The notes beneath the pieces were generated by a model. That model ran no database searches and was not told where the DNA came from. It saw only the letters and a program-made list of their open reading frames with translations. A stretch of DNA of 64,000 bases from Roseimicrobium sp. ORNL1 (GTDB lineage: Bacteria > Verrucomicrobiota > Verrucomicrobiia > Verrucomicrobiales > Verrucomicrobiaceae). The stretch lies in contig NZ_CP049143.1 in the NCBI RefSeq assembly GCF_011044495.1, positions 4,774,001 to 4,838,000 of the forward strand. The letters run 5' to 3'. A program made the translations under genes and the position numbers. Position 1 is the stretch's first letter. Every line of letters begins with the position of its first letter. Positions 53,695 to 61,320 of this stretch are shown here, piece by piece.

Positions 53695-55032
53695 ATGGAA
53701 TTTCGATGGAAGGTGAAGGAGCGGGCGCGCACGTACATTTCGCGCATGGAGGACTCGGTGCAGGGCGAAGGAGGGAGCGCGGCCATGTTCAAGGTGGCCG
53801 TGGTGCTCATGCGGGGATTCTCCCTGAGCGAAGCGGAGGGCATGGAATTGCTCTCCGAGTGGAATGAGACGCACGCCCGGCCCCGATGGTCCCCGACGGA
53901 GATGCGGCACAAGATTGCGGACGGAGCGAAGGCGGACAGGCCAGAGGGGTATGTGCTGCAGCGGGAGCGGCAACGGCATCACACCCCATCACACCAAAAG
54001 GCATACAGTCCAAGGAGCGGCACTGGCCCAGTGCCGGTGGTGGGAGCTGTAGAGGCGGAGCCTCAGTCAAAGGAGCGTGGACACTCCTGTCCGCCATCCC
54101 TGACGCACCACCCTCTTTCATCCAGCAGGCAAGGCCCCATTCCACGAGCAGCTTCTGACTCGCAGCATCACCTCTCTCCACACCAAAGCAGCAAGACACA
54201 CGACAGAACGGCGGACAAGAGTGTCCACGCTCCCTTCAACTGCGGCTCAGGAGCGGGTTCGCCTTTCCACCCAAGTCATGGGCGCCACGTGAGGCAGCCG
54301 CTCCTTGAGAGAGAGCGTCGCACACCCCCATGGCCCGCCTTCTCCCCGCTCACGGATGACGACCGCGACCGCATCGCCATCCTGCGCAAGGTGCCGTGTG
54401 CCGCCGTGGAGGTGGTGAGACGCGCCGGCCTGCTGGGCAAGGCGCACTACGAGGGGCACGACTGCTTCATCATGGGCGAGGGGACGTTTGCCCAGGCACG
54501 CCGCTTCGACGGCGGCTTGCTCCCGGTGCAGGGCGGCAGGCAGCAGAGCAAGGCGAAGAACCTTCCCGGTTCCGAGGGCGCTTTCATTGGCAGGAAATGG
54601 GCCTTGGGCAGCCAGTGCCCGGTACTACTCGTGGAAGGCGTGATTGGCCTGGTGGAGGCCATCGCCGCGCTCATGATGGCGCGGGATGCGCTGGACTGGA
54701 CCTGCCTCGCAGCGGTGAGTGCGTCATCGAGGTTTGCGCGTGACCCGTACTTGTTGCACGCGCTGGCCGGGAGGAAGGTGCATATCGTTCCCGATGCTGG
54801 TACGACCGGGTGGGAGGCCGCCGGTGCCTGGCTGGTTGAGCTGGAGGGAGCCGGAGCGCAGGTGCAGCTGGAGCCCGTGCCGCTGCCCGTTGCTTGCAAG
54901 GACCTCGGAGACGTGGTGTCCCGGGTGTATCAGAACGCATCACCCGATGATGACATTCACTTTCAGGGGTGTGTGCAGCGTGCCCCGGATGATTTGCGGG
55001 AGTATCTCAAGGATATCTTCGCACTCGCATGA
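53695..55032 (+). CDS. Toprim-domain primase-like protein with repeat-derived linker
   Basis: 445 residues from ATG 53695 (MEFRWKVKERARTYISRMED). The N-terminal ~95 residues match the segment often found in phage and plasmid primases (GEGGSAAMFKVAVVLMRGFS; WNETHARPRWSPTEMRHKIA). Residues ~105-182 are a low-complexity Ser/His/Pro linker encoded by dispersed repeats (54009-54240). A Toprim-like domain follows (~225-400): CPVLLVEGVIGLVEAIAALM (catalytic Glu), then VHIVPDAGTTGWEAAGAWL, where the usual DxD reads DAG. It would synthesise primers for the helicase gene downstream. The frame stays open through the repeats, which is itself notable. Activity is not certain. Confidence 0.78.
   Translation: MEFRWKVKERARTYISRMEDSVQGEGGSAAMFKVAVVLMRGFSLSEAEGMELLSEWNETHARPRWSPTEMRHKIADGAKADRPEGYVLQRERQRHHTPSHQKAYSPRSGTGPVPVVGAVEAEPQSKERGHSCPPSLTHHPLSSSRQGPIPRAASDSQHHLSPHQSSKTHDRTADKSVHAPFNCGSGAGSPFHPSHGRHVRQPLLERERRTPPWPAFSPLTDDDRDRIAILRKVPCAAVEVVRRAGLLGKAHYEGHDCFIMGEGTFAQARRFDGGLLPVQGGRQQSKAKNLPGSEGAFIGRKWALGSQCPVLLVEGVIGLVEAIAALMMARDALDWTCLAAVSASSRFARDPYLLHALAGRKVHIVPDAGTTGWEAAGAWLVELEGAGAQVQLEPVPLPVACKDLGDVVSRVYQNASPDDDIHFQGCVQRAPDDLREYLKDIFALA
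54009..54240 (+). repeat. Two dispersed repeats inside the primase coding sequence
   Basis: 54011-54046 is a member of the 'gggagcggcacYagcctggt' family (also at 48570 and 48684), and 54068-54236 is a MITE-like element with terminal inverted repeats (other copy at 14062-14227). Together they add ~77 codons and leave the frame open. Confidence 0.78.
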
Positions 55033-55345
55033 TGTCGTGCTCATCACCAGAAAATGGAAGCCGCGCGAATGATCCAAGCGCTGTGACGCGCAGCGTCCCT
55101 GGACTGCGGCAGCCTGCTGCCGCTTTCCAGAGTCCACAGCCTGCTGTGGCGATGATGACCCTCACTCGTGATGTGACCTCTCTAGAAGAGCTTGGCGACT
55201 TCGTCGCGGTGGAGTGTGCAGCAGGCTGCACTTCAGGAAAGCGGCAGCAGGCTGCACGCAGTCCAGGGACGCTGCGCGTCACAGCTTCCACATCAAGAAC
55301 CTCACGTTCACGCGCTACTCCCCGCCCATACCATTTTTCTTACCC
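55033..55345. repeat. Intergenic region with a ~48-bp inverted repeat
   Basis: Arms at 55079-55127 (gctgtgacgcgcagcgtccc...) and 55238-55286 (...gggacgctgcgcgtcacagc) are inverted, with small internal palindromes (gcagcctgctgc). They lie in the middle of the replication module, between primase and helicase genes. They could be an origin-like structure or another dispersed repeat. Confidence 0.65.
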
Positions 55346-56923
55346 ATGACGACACCTCCGACACCACCGCCTCCGCCTCCGCCCGACCCCAACAATTCCC
55401 GCGACCTGCGCAACACGCGCTCCTATCGCCGTGGGAAAGAAAACGAGCGCCGCACCCACCAGGCGCAGCTCACCCTCGCCGAACCGGTGAGCGTACAAGT
55501 GACTGAGGAGGATGACGGAGCCGTGACCGTGCTCGCCGTGACTCCCGTAGATGGCATCTACAACGACAATCGCAATGCCCTGGAGTTCCTCAGCCGCCAT
55601 CATGCAGACGTGCGCTACTGCTGGTGCCGGAAGCAGTGGGTCGAGTGGAACGGCGCCTCTTGGGAACTGGACCCCGGTGCGGGCATGCAGGAGCGGGCGA
55701 AGTATTTCTCCGAGGAAATCCTCCGACAATCCGCCGAGTGCAGCTACCCCGCCGAGGGCAATGAACTCATGAAGCGCGGTCGCGACCTGGGAAACCTCGC
55801 GGACATGAGGGCCATGCTGGTCGCCGCCAGCTCCGACTCCCGCGTGAGCCTTCGCACCATGGACATGTGGGATGCCGACCCCTTCCTGCTCGGCGTGGAG
55901 AATGGCGTGCTGGACCTGCGGAAATGCGAGTTCCACCCGCCGCAGCGCGACCTCATGATGACCAAGTCTGCCCGCGTCACCTATGACGCCGCCGCCGCCT
56001 GTCCGAAGTGGGAGGCCTTTGTGGAGCAGATATTGCCCGACCCGCAGGTGCGGCACTTCATGCAGGTGAGCGCGGGCTACTGGCTCACGGGGGACACCGG
56101 CGCGCAGTGCTTCTGGTTCCTCTACGGCACCGGGTCGAATGGCAAGACCACCTTCCTGGAAACGCTCTTCCATCTCTGCGGCGGCTACGGCCAGAAGGCC
56201 GGCGGCATGCTCGCGGACAAGCCCACGGATAACAACGTGCTCGGCGAACTCGCAGGCCTGACCGGCGCCCGCCTCCTCGTGGGCTCCGAAGTCTCCGACG
56301 GCATGCGGCTCAATGAATCCCTCGTGAAAGACATCACGGGCGGAGAGAGCATCAAAGCCCGCTTCCTCTACAAGCCCTTCTTCGTGTTCCGCCCGAGCTG
56401 CAAGCTGGTCATGTTCGGCAATCACCGCCCCACCATCTCCGGCACGGATGGCGGCATGTGGCGCCGCGTCCGCCTCGTCCCCTTCACCACCGTGGTGCCA
56501 GCAGAACAGCGCAATGAAAACCTGCCGAAGGAACTGCTGACGGAGCTGCCGGGTATCTTGAACTGGTGCCTTCGCGGCCTGGCGGCATGGCACGCGAATG
56601 GCTGCAAGCTGCCCATGCCGGATGCGGTGAAGAACGCGACGGAAGGGTACCGGGAGGACTCGGATGTGTTGGGGGAGTTTATCCAGGAGACGACGGAGCA
56701 GACGCAGGACCTCGACCGCAAAGTGCTGCTGAGCGACCTGTACGAGAAATACAAAACATGGGCCACCGACAGCGGTAGGCGCACCCAACTCAACAAACAA
56801 TCACTCCGCAAACGACTGGAGGACCGTGGCTATGTGGTGAAGCACACCAACAAGGGCAAGGCCATCTGCGGGCTTTGCATGCGCAGTGAAGCGGACCCTT
56901 TTACTCAAGACCAATTCGAATGA
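55346..56923 (+). CDS. P4/D5-type phage or plasmid primase-helicase
   Basis: 525 residues from ATG 55346 (MTTPPTPPPPPPPDPNNSRD, a Pro-rich N-terminus). The D5_N domain is at ~70-230 (WVEWNGASWELDPGAG; LGVENGVLDLRKCEFHPP). An SF3-type ATPase core follows: Walker A YGTGSNGKTTFLETL (~258-272), Walker B region ARLLVGSEVSDGMRLNE (~311, acidic), sensor FGNHRPTISGTDGGMWRRVR (~355-375, with the Asn and Arg finger). The C-terminal DUF3987/winged-helix-like part includes EGYREDSDVLGEFIQE. Such enzymes unwind replication origins of P4-like satellites and plasmids. It is probably the replicative helicase of an integrated element. Confidence 0.93.
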   Translation: MTTPPTPPPPPPPDPNNSRDLRNTRSYRRGKENERRTHQAQLTLAEPVSVQVTEEDDGAVTVLAVTPVDGIYNDNRNALEFLSRHHADVRYCWCRKQWVEWNGASWELDPGAGMQERAKYFSEEILRQSAECSYPAEGNELMKRGRDLGNLADMRAMLVAASSDSRVSLRTMDMWDADPFLLGVENGVLDLRKCEFHPPQRDLMMTKSARVTYDAAAACPKWEAFVEQILPDPQVRHFMQVSAGYWLTGDTGAQCFWFLYGTGSNGKTTFLETLFHLCGGYGQKAGGMLADKPTDNNVLGELAGLTGARLLVGSEVSDGMRLNESLVKDITGGESIKARFLYKPFFVFRPSCKLVMFGNHRPTISGTDGGMWRRVRLVPFTTVVPAEQRNENLPKELLTELPGILNWCLRGLAAWHANGCKLPMPDAVKNATEGYREDSDVLGEFIQETTEQTQDLDRKVLLSDLYEKYKTWATDSGRRTQLNKQSLRKRLEDRGYVVKHTNKGKAICGLCMRSEADPFTQDQFE

Positions 56924-57061
56924 ATGACGGAAGTGACCAGCGTGAACGTGTTCTAAAAAGTCCCTATAGAAGATTCTTCCTGCATACTTTTTGAAACAGA
57001 GTCACGATTGTCACTTTCGTCATTGGGTGATGAGATAAGAATCGGGCAGGTCATGCACGGA

Positions 57062-57268
57062 CTATCCGGCGCGCTCCGGCGCAGGATACTCCTGAATCAA
57101 CTCCAACTCGTCCCCCGTGCGCCGGATGGCCAGCACGGACAGCTCGGGGTATCGCGCTTTTACCTCGTCGCCCGCCAAAAACTCAAACCACCCCTCCCGG
57201 AGACGCCAATTGTCTGCGTCTACGTAGCCAAACATGCCCACAGTGAGGTCAACCCGGTATTGATGCAT
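57062..57268 (-). CDS. Small strand-rich protein, family member 1
   Basis: 68 residues from ATG 57268 (MHQYRVDLTVGMFGYVDADN); upstream in-frame ATGs are less likely. The pattern YRVDLTVGMFGYVDADN, then WFEFLAGDEVKARYPELSVL and AIRRTGDELELI is similar to the proteins at 58031 and 58291 (VFRLELTHLGTVHVEAD and VFKVVLVSIGPAHVEAD). It is probably a compact beta-fold of ~65 residues. It lies on the opposite strand to the helicase module. Function unknown. Confidence 0.65.
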   Translation of the reverse strand: MHQYRVDLTVGMFGYVDADNWRLREGWFEFLAGDEVKARYPELSVLAIRRTGDELELIQEYPAPERAG

Positions 57269-57613
57269 TCCCTCCTGTAACTGGATCTTTGGTGAAGTTT
57301 TGTCAATGTGCGTCCCATCAGAATCTCGGAGCGAATTGATAAGTCTTTCCTGTAATCGCGCATGCCGCAATGGAGTCTCATGGGAGTCTCACCGGAATGG
57401 TGGGCATTCTCGCAACACGGTTCATCGAACACACACGCGTGCACTCTGCATGAAGTGGAGGAGCGGGAATTTTGCATCAGCAACTCGGAGCAAATATCGC
57501 TTGCCGCTCTATCTCCAAAATGCCAAAACACCTGAGACATGGCTGGCTTTTCTCGCCAACTCCCCGACCCGTCTGCATTCAGCAATGCGAACGAAACTAC
57601 GCCACCCGGGACC

Positions 57614-57916
57614 ATGGGGGAACCTGTTGCCGCTCAGACGCCACGGTCGCCTGCGAAGTTTATCCTGACCTATAGCGAAGGGGCTGCATTTGAACTGGAA
57701 GGGAGCATTCACTGCCAGGGGCGTGACTGGTTCGTGTTTCACGACACCAAAGGACAGCCGCTCCTGCAGTTTCGACTCTCGGAAATAGAGAGCGTGGAGG
57801 AAGTACACGGTGAAGGACAGAACAGGGACGTCACCGCTGCCCTCCTTGCGTTGTCGGAGGGCCATCCCGAACCGCCTCGTTGGGCTCTCGCTTCCGGGAA
57901 GCGCCGCACTCAATGA
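57614..57916 (+). CDS. Small protein, possible family member
   Basis: 100 residues from ATG 57614 (MGEPVAAQTPRSPAKFILTY); an earlier ATG at 57539 would add 25 residues. After a disordered start it shows FILTYSEGAAFELEGSIHCQ and WFVFHDTKGQPLLQFRLSEI, again a short strand-rich domain with a hydrophobic F..G..L..F pattern. Similarity to the other small proteins is weaker. Function unknown. It is followed 114 bp later by the 58031 gene on the same strand. Confidence 0.55.
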   Translation: MGEPVAAQTPRSPAKFILTYSEGAAFELEGSIHCQGRDWFVFHDTKGQPLLQFRLSEIESVEEVHGEGQNRDVTAALLALSEGHPEPPRWALASGKRRTQ

Positions 57917-58030
57917 CAGCGGGGCGATTGCAGTCTGCATCATCCGTTTTCGTGCAACATGCATCGAATAAAATATCACGATACCTTTGAACGTGCGTGA
58001 GTCCGGGTGCGTATATCTGCGCCCACATTG

Positions 58031-58294
58031 ATGAAAGTATTTCGACTTGAACTCACCCACCTCGGTACTGTCCATGTTGAAGCTGACAGTTGCACCCACG
58101 GAGAAGAATCCGTCTGCTTTTATCGCGCAGGCCGTCTGCTCGCCGAGTACGTTGCCTCCACGGTAAAAAGCGTGGAGGCCACCGGCGCCCAGCCACAGGA
58201 GGGTCTGTACAGCATGTTGTCGTGGATGGAGAATCCACTCTCCGTACCCACGCCTGGACTCTTCAGCAACGCGTACGCACACGAGCGCTCATGA
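58031..58294 (+). CDS. Small strand-rich protein, family member 2
   Basis: 87 residues from ATG 58031 (MKVFRLELTHLGTVHVEADS). The first ~45 residues match the family: HVEAD, then FYRAGRLLAEY (compare FFRGDSVIAEY in member 3). The C-terminal ~35 residues (MLSWMENPLSVPTPGLFSNA) are a unique extension. Its stop codon overlaps the start of the 58291 gene by ATGA, so the two are translated as a pair. Confidence 0.7.
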   Translation: MKVFRLELTHLGTVHVEADSCTHGEESVCFYRAGRLLAEYVASTVKSVEATGAQPQEGLYSMLSWMENPLSVPTPGLFSNAYAHERS

Positions 58295-58488
58295 GGGTGT
58301 TTAAGGTTGTGTTAGTCAGCATCGGCCCCGCGCACGTGGAGGCGGACAGGTATGAGGAGGAAGGCGTCTCGGTGAAGTTTTTCCGCGGGGACTCGGTCAT
58401 CGCCGAATATCCCAAAGTCCTCGTCCAGGAGGTTGCCCTCACGACGCTGTCCGCGTCCCCAGGGGGACTATTGTTCTCTGCGGAGTGA
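58291..58488 (+). CDS. Small strand-rich protein, family member 3
   Basis: 65 residues from ATG 58291 (MRVFKVVLVSIGPAHVEADR). Family blocks are VFKVVLVSIGPAHVEADRYE (1-22) and VKFFRGDSVIAEYPKVLVQE (~27-46). Member 2 and member 3 share about half their residues over this segment, which points to duplication. ATGA overlap with member 2. No known domain. Confidence 0.7.
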   Translation: MRVFKVVLVSIGPAHVEADRYEEEGVSVKFFRGDSVIAEYPKVLVQEVALTTLSASPGGLLFSAE

Positions 58489-58502
58489 CTTGCGGCGGCG
58501 GC

Positions 58503-58546
58503 GAAAAAAGAAACCCCGCCTGTGCGCCGACACGCACAGACGGGGA
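58503..58546 (-). terminator. Rho-independent terminator of the beta-barrel gene
   Basis: On the minus strand the stem ccccgtctgtgcg / cgcacaggcgggg is followed by tttcttttttc. On the plus strand it could also end the small-protein operon, though without a T-run. Confidence 0.85.
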
Positions 58547-58647
58547 AACACGCATGATTTGATTTGAACTAACTAACTCCTTTTTCGCATAGGTACCCAA
58601 GCGACTGAAGGGTTCACGCTGGCGAATCGTGCTCGCCAGGTGAGCGA

Positions 58648-59181
58648 CTACAGCTTGAACTTGAGGCCCACGCGAACAATCGTGAAATCACCGGAGTCAT
58701 CTTCACCCCAGTGATAGGCGCCATCGGCGAAGATGCCGAGGCAGTCAGCGTCCGGAATGCGGGCTTCGAGGCCACCGCCGACGAACAGGTTCCAGTTGTC
58801 TTCCGAATTGGTCGCATAACCAGCACCACCCAAGATGTAGGGAGCGATGCAGAGATCCGTGATGGGGAAGCGCACGACGAGGGCTGCGTCGAACTCATGG
58901 TGTTCGCTGTCGGTGGCGAAGATGCCATAGCTGCCCTGCAGGCCGATGTGCTCCGTGAAAAAGTAGTCGAGGAGTACGCCGCCGCCGAGAGCGTCGTCTT
59001 CGTCACTGTCAGGCAGGATGCCCGCACCGAAGATGCCGAGGGAAAGTCCGGGGTTAAAGCAGTCGCAGCCCCTAGGAGGCGGAGGCGGGGTGACGGTATT
59101 CTTGCTGGACACATAGGCTTCACCACCGAAGGCGGGAAGCGCGAGTCCAAGCGCGAGGAGGAGACTGGATAGGGTCTTCAT
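58648..59181 (-). CDS. Outer-membrane beta-barrel protein
   Basis: 177 residues from ATG 59181, signal peptide MKTLSSLLLALGLALPAFGG. After a Pro-rich linker with two Cys (PPPPPRGCDCFNPG, ~32-45), amphipathic strands follow: LSLGIFGAGIL, GGGVLLDYFFTEHIGLQGSYG, DAALVVRFPITDLCIAPYIL and DFTIVRVGLKFKL at the C-terminus, which ends in a hydrophobic residue as outer-membrane proteins do. It fits the OmpA-like/porin-like small barrel class (8 strands likely). Upstream sequence has a cluster of atgcat motifs at 59322-59367. Confidence 0.85.
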   Translation of the reverse strand: MKTLSSLLLALGLALPAFGGEAYVSSKNTVTPPPPPRGCDCFNPGLSLGIFGAGILPDSDEDDALGGGVLLDYFFTEHIGLQGSYGIFATDSEHHEFDAALVVRFPITDLCIAPYILGGAGYATNSEDNWNLFVGGGLEARIPDADCLGIFADGAYHWGEDDSGDFTIVRVGLKFKL

Positions 59182-59321
59182 ATGAGCTGTGGTTGTTCGT
59201 TGTTTGCAATGCCAAGCGATTGTTTCTAATCGCAACGAGGTCATTTGACTGAAATTGCAGCGCTTGAAAAGCCTGAGTATCAACCCCTAGGGCATATTCA
59301 GGGTACCCGCTGATATACAAT

Positions 59322-59367
59322 CATGCATAAAGCCTCATGCATAATGCATGAAACTGCATTCATGCTC
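59322..59367. promoter_or_regulatory. Cluster of atgcat palindromes
   Basis: tcatgcataa occurs twice (59323-59332 and 59335-59344), followed by atgcatgaa and gcattcatgc. It lies ~140 bp upstream of the beta-barrel gene and ~85 bp before the 59451 gene, so it could be a binding site for a regulator of either. Confidence 0.4.
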
Positions 59368-59450
59368 TGGTTGCGACTCTCTATTCGCGCAGCAATTGTG
59401 CGCCAACCACTTCCAACTCGTTCGCTTCCCCTCCTGACTCACCTCTACCA

Positions 59451-59639
59451 ATGGCAGAAAGGCATGAAATTCTCTCCCCTGACGGCACAAAGCTGAGCGT
59501 GGAGGGCGAGTTGGTAGAAATTGATGGCAAACGGGTCGTTCTTGATGGTCAGGGAAGGCCTTGGTTGCTCATCATGCCAGAGGATGTCGTCGCGCCCGTG
59601 GCCGAGGAACTGCCCGAGCATGGAGAAAAGTCATCTTGA
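59451..59639 (+). CDS. Small acidic protein
   Basis: 62 residues from ATG 59451 (MAERHEILSPDGTKLSVEGE). A short strand-turn-strand pattern, VEGELVEIDGKRVVLDGQG, is followed by RPWLLIMPEDVVAPVAEELP. It resembles the other small proteins of this region only in general style (VEG/VEAD, then hydrophobic pairs). Its 3' third overlaps the convergent 59549 frame. It may bind another protein; function unknown. Confidence 0.6.
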   Translation: MAERHEILSPDGTKLSVEGELVEIDGKRVVLDGQGRPWLLIMPEDVVAPVAEELPEHGEKSS

Positions 59640-59875
59640 TGAGGCAATGAGCACTCGTCCTCAGGCAATTTAAAGAGGTCGTGCCAGGACTCGGGGAATG
59701 CCGCGAGAGATTCCTTGGCCAGAGAGTAGCGGTTGAGATAGTGCCCCCGCTGTTGCAGCCAAAGCAGCGAGCCTTTGTTATCCAGACCCTCATGGAGGGC
59801 GAGAAGGTAGGAGGTGTATCGCACCTTCCAGCGGGCATGATGAAAGGCTCTAATATTCTCGGGGGTGGGGTCCAT
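59549..59875 (-). CDS. Hypothetical protein, convergent overlap with the preceding gene
   Basis: 108 residues from ATG 59875 (MDPTPENIRAFHHARWKVRY). The first ~85 residues look like a helical soluble protein (SYLLALHEGLDNKGSLLWLQ, FPESWHDLFKLPEDECSLPH), with good codon character. The last ~22 (Ser/Ala/Thr/Gly-rich) are antisense to the 59451 gene and may reflect a lost stop. No family recognised. Confidence 0.5.
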   Translation of the reverse strand: MDPTPENIRAFHHARWKVRYTSYLLALHEGLDNKGSLLWLQQRGHYLNRYSLAKESLAAFPESWHDLFKLPEDECSLPHQDDFSPCSGSSSATGATTSSGMMSNQGLP

Positions 59876-60238
59876 GACGTCTGAGAAAGCAACCCGGGAA
59901 TCGAATGCAGCCCGTCACGCGGCCCTTAAATATTGCCCAAGATTGCAGATTTGGTGGCTCACGGATTCGCCGACCGGATGTAGCTGCCGAGTCACAGGCA
60001 CTTTGTTGAAAAATGCATACCCATCCGTGGGCGGGCATTGAGCGATGTGCTTTGAGTTGCTCCCGTATGTGGAGTTTATGAATGCATTCGAGGACGAGTA
60101 AGTCGCGTGCCAAGGTGGCAGGTCATACAGGTGGAACGTCAGCCCCGTGCAGGTGGCCATGGCGGACGCGAGGATTCGAACGGCCTTCGGCCTTCCCTGC
60201 CGCTCACCGCTCACCGCTCACCGCTTACCGCTTACCGC
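59876..60238. other. Region with one weak small ORF
   Basis: A minus-strand frame from ATG 60160 to 59915 (81 residues, MATCTGLTFHLYDLPPWHAT) has fair amino-acid composition but no supporting signal, and it may not be real. At 60198-60245 a degenerate tandem repeat, ccgctcaccgctcaccg, occurs; a similar one lies at 15733-15765. Confidence 0.35.
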
Positions 60239-60628
60239 TTACCGCTCCACCCCACTTCGCTGCCCCAGCGCTTGCTCAATCGCACGCATCAAAGGCTCCT
60301 CATCCACAGGCTTGGTGAGATAGGCACTCGCGCCGAGACGTTGCACGCGCTCGACACTTCCGGGCTGGTCGTGGCCGGTGATGACAATGATGGGCACGTC
60401 CTGATGCTGACTCGCAAGGCACTCCAGCACGTCGTAGCCGTCGATTTCCGGCATATGCAAATCGAGAATCACACACCCATACTTCCGCGTCTCCAACGTC
60501 AGGAGGAACAAGGCTGGCTCTTCAAATGGCACTGCCGCATGACCGCGCACGCGGAGGAGCCGGCAGAGTGCTGAGCGCATCCGCGGCTCATCGTCCACAA
60601 TGGCGATGACAGGTGCCTCGACTGACAT
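60239..60628 (-). CDS. Response regulator receiver-domain protein
   Basis: 129 residues, a single REC domain with no output domain. The acidic pair is in IAIVDDEPRMRS (~8-14), the phospho-acceptor Asp in GCVILDLHMPEIDG (~57), and the conserved Thr/Lys in IIVITGHDQ (~84) and YLTKPVDEEP (~106). It lies 59 nt downstream of the FixJ-like regulator and is likely part of the same operon. It may act as a phosphate sink or modulator of the kinase. Confidence 0.93.
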   Translation of the reverse strand: MSVEAPVIAIVDDEPRMRSALCRLLRVRGHAAVPFEEPALFLLTLETRKYGCVILDLHMPEIDGYDVLECLASQHQDVPIIVITGHDQPGSVERVQRLGASAYLTKPVDEEPLMRAIEQALGQRSGVER

Positions 60629-60687
60629 AGCCGGAGCATGGCCCCTCCCCGCGAGTTTGTGTATAGAACTTTGGTGCTACTAAAGCG

Positions 60688-61320
60688 TTATGCAGCAGGC
60701 ACCACGCCCAGTCGGTTGGCGGCGCTCACGAGGCCGGCTACCGAGGGGATTTCGAGTTTTTTCGTCACCTGCATGCGATGCACCTTCACGGTCTGGATGC
60801 TCAATCCCAGGTCCGCGGCGATGAGCTTGTTGGGCTTGCCGGAGATCACGTGTTCCAGCACCTCCCGCTCACGTGCGGTGAGCCTCTCCATGCGACGACG
60901 CAGCGAGTCCAGCTCCTTGCGTTCGCTTTGGTTGCTATCGTTCTGCTCCAGCGCAGTAGTAATGGATTCCAGCAGCACGTGCTCCTCGACAGGCTTCACG
61001 AGGAAGGTCACCGCCCCGGCCTTCATGGCCCGCACACTGATGGGGATGTTCCCTTCTCCGGAGAGGAAGATGATGGGAAGGGGTTTCCCTGACCGGTTCA
61101 AGTACTCCTGCAATTCAAGGCCATTGCAGCCTGGCATGGAGACATCCAGCACCACGCAATTCAGGTCCTCATGCGTGTGCTCCATGAGGAAGCGGTCCGG
61201 GGAATCAAAGGCGCGGGTGGCATAGCCATGCGTACGCAGCAGACGGCCCAGGGCACGCAGCATGCCTTCATCATCATCCACGAGTCCGATGGTGGCGGTG
61301 GCCGGCTTTTCCATGTTCAT
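60688..61320 (-). CDS. FixJ/LuxR-type response regulator
   Basis: 210 residues from ATG 61320 (MNMEKPATATIGLVDDDEGM); Met 3 is an alternative. A REC domain (~10-125) has VDDDEG, CVVLDVSMPGCNG (phospho-Asp ~59) and FLVKPVEE (Lys). A LuxR-type HTH follows (~145-205: LTAREREVLEHVISGKPNKL, DLGLSIQTVKVHRMQVTKKL). Its start overlaps the kinase stop by ATGA, so kinase and regulator are translated together. It should activate target genes on phosphorylation; targets are unknown. Confidence 0.95.
   Translation of the reverse strand: MNMEKPATATIGLVDDDEGMLRALGRLLRTHGYATRAFDSPDRFLMEHTHEDLNCVVLDVSMPGCNGLELQEYLNRSGKPLPIIFLSGEGNIPISVRAMKAGAVTFLVKPVEEHVLLESITTALEQNDSNQSERKELDSLRRRMERLTAREREVLEHVISGKPNKLIAADLGLSIQTVKVHRMQVTKKLEIPSVAGLVSAANRLGVVPAA

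Noticed and set aside
55340-56800. 486-codon minus-strand frame
   Set aside because: Antisense to the P4/D5-type helicase, whose Walker A and D5_N motifs are clear on the plus strand.
60160-60185. tRNA 3'-end-like sequence on the minus strand (gttcgaatcctcgcgtccgc then ca)
   Set aside because: After the TTCGAAT loop only 14 nt lead to CCA instead of 16, the T stem does not pair, and no cloverleaf can be drawn. At best it is a remnant of an attachment site.
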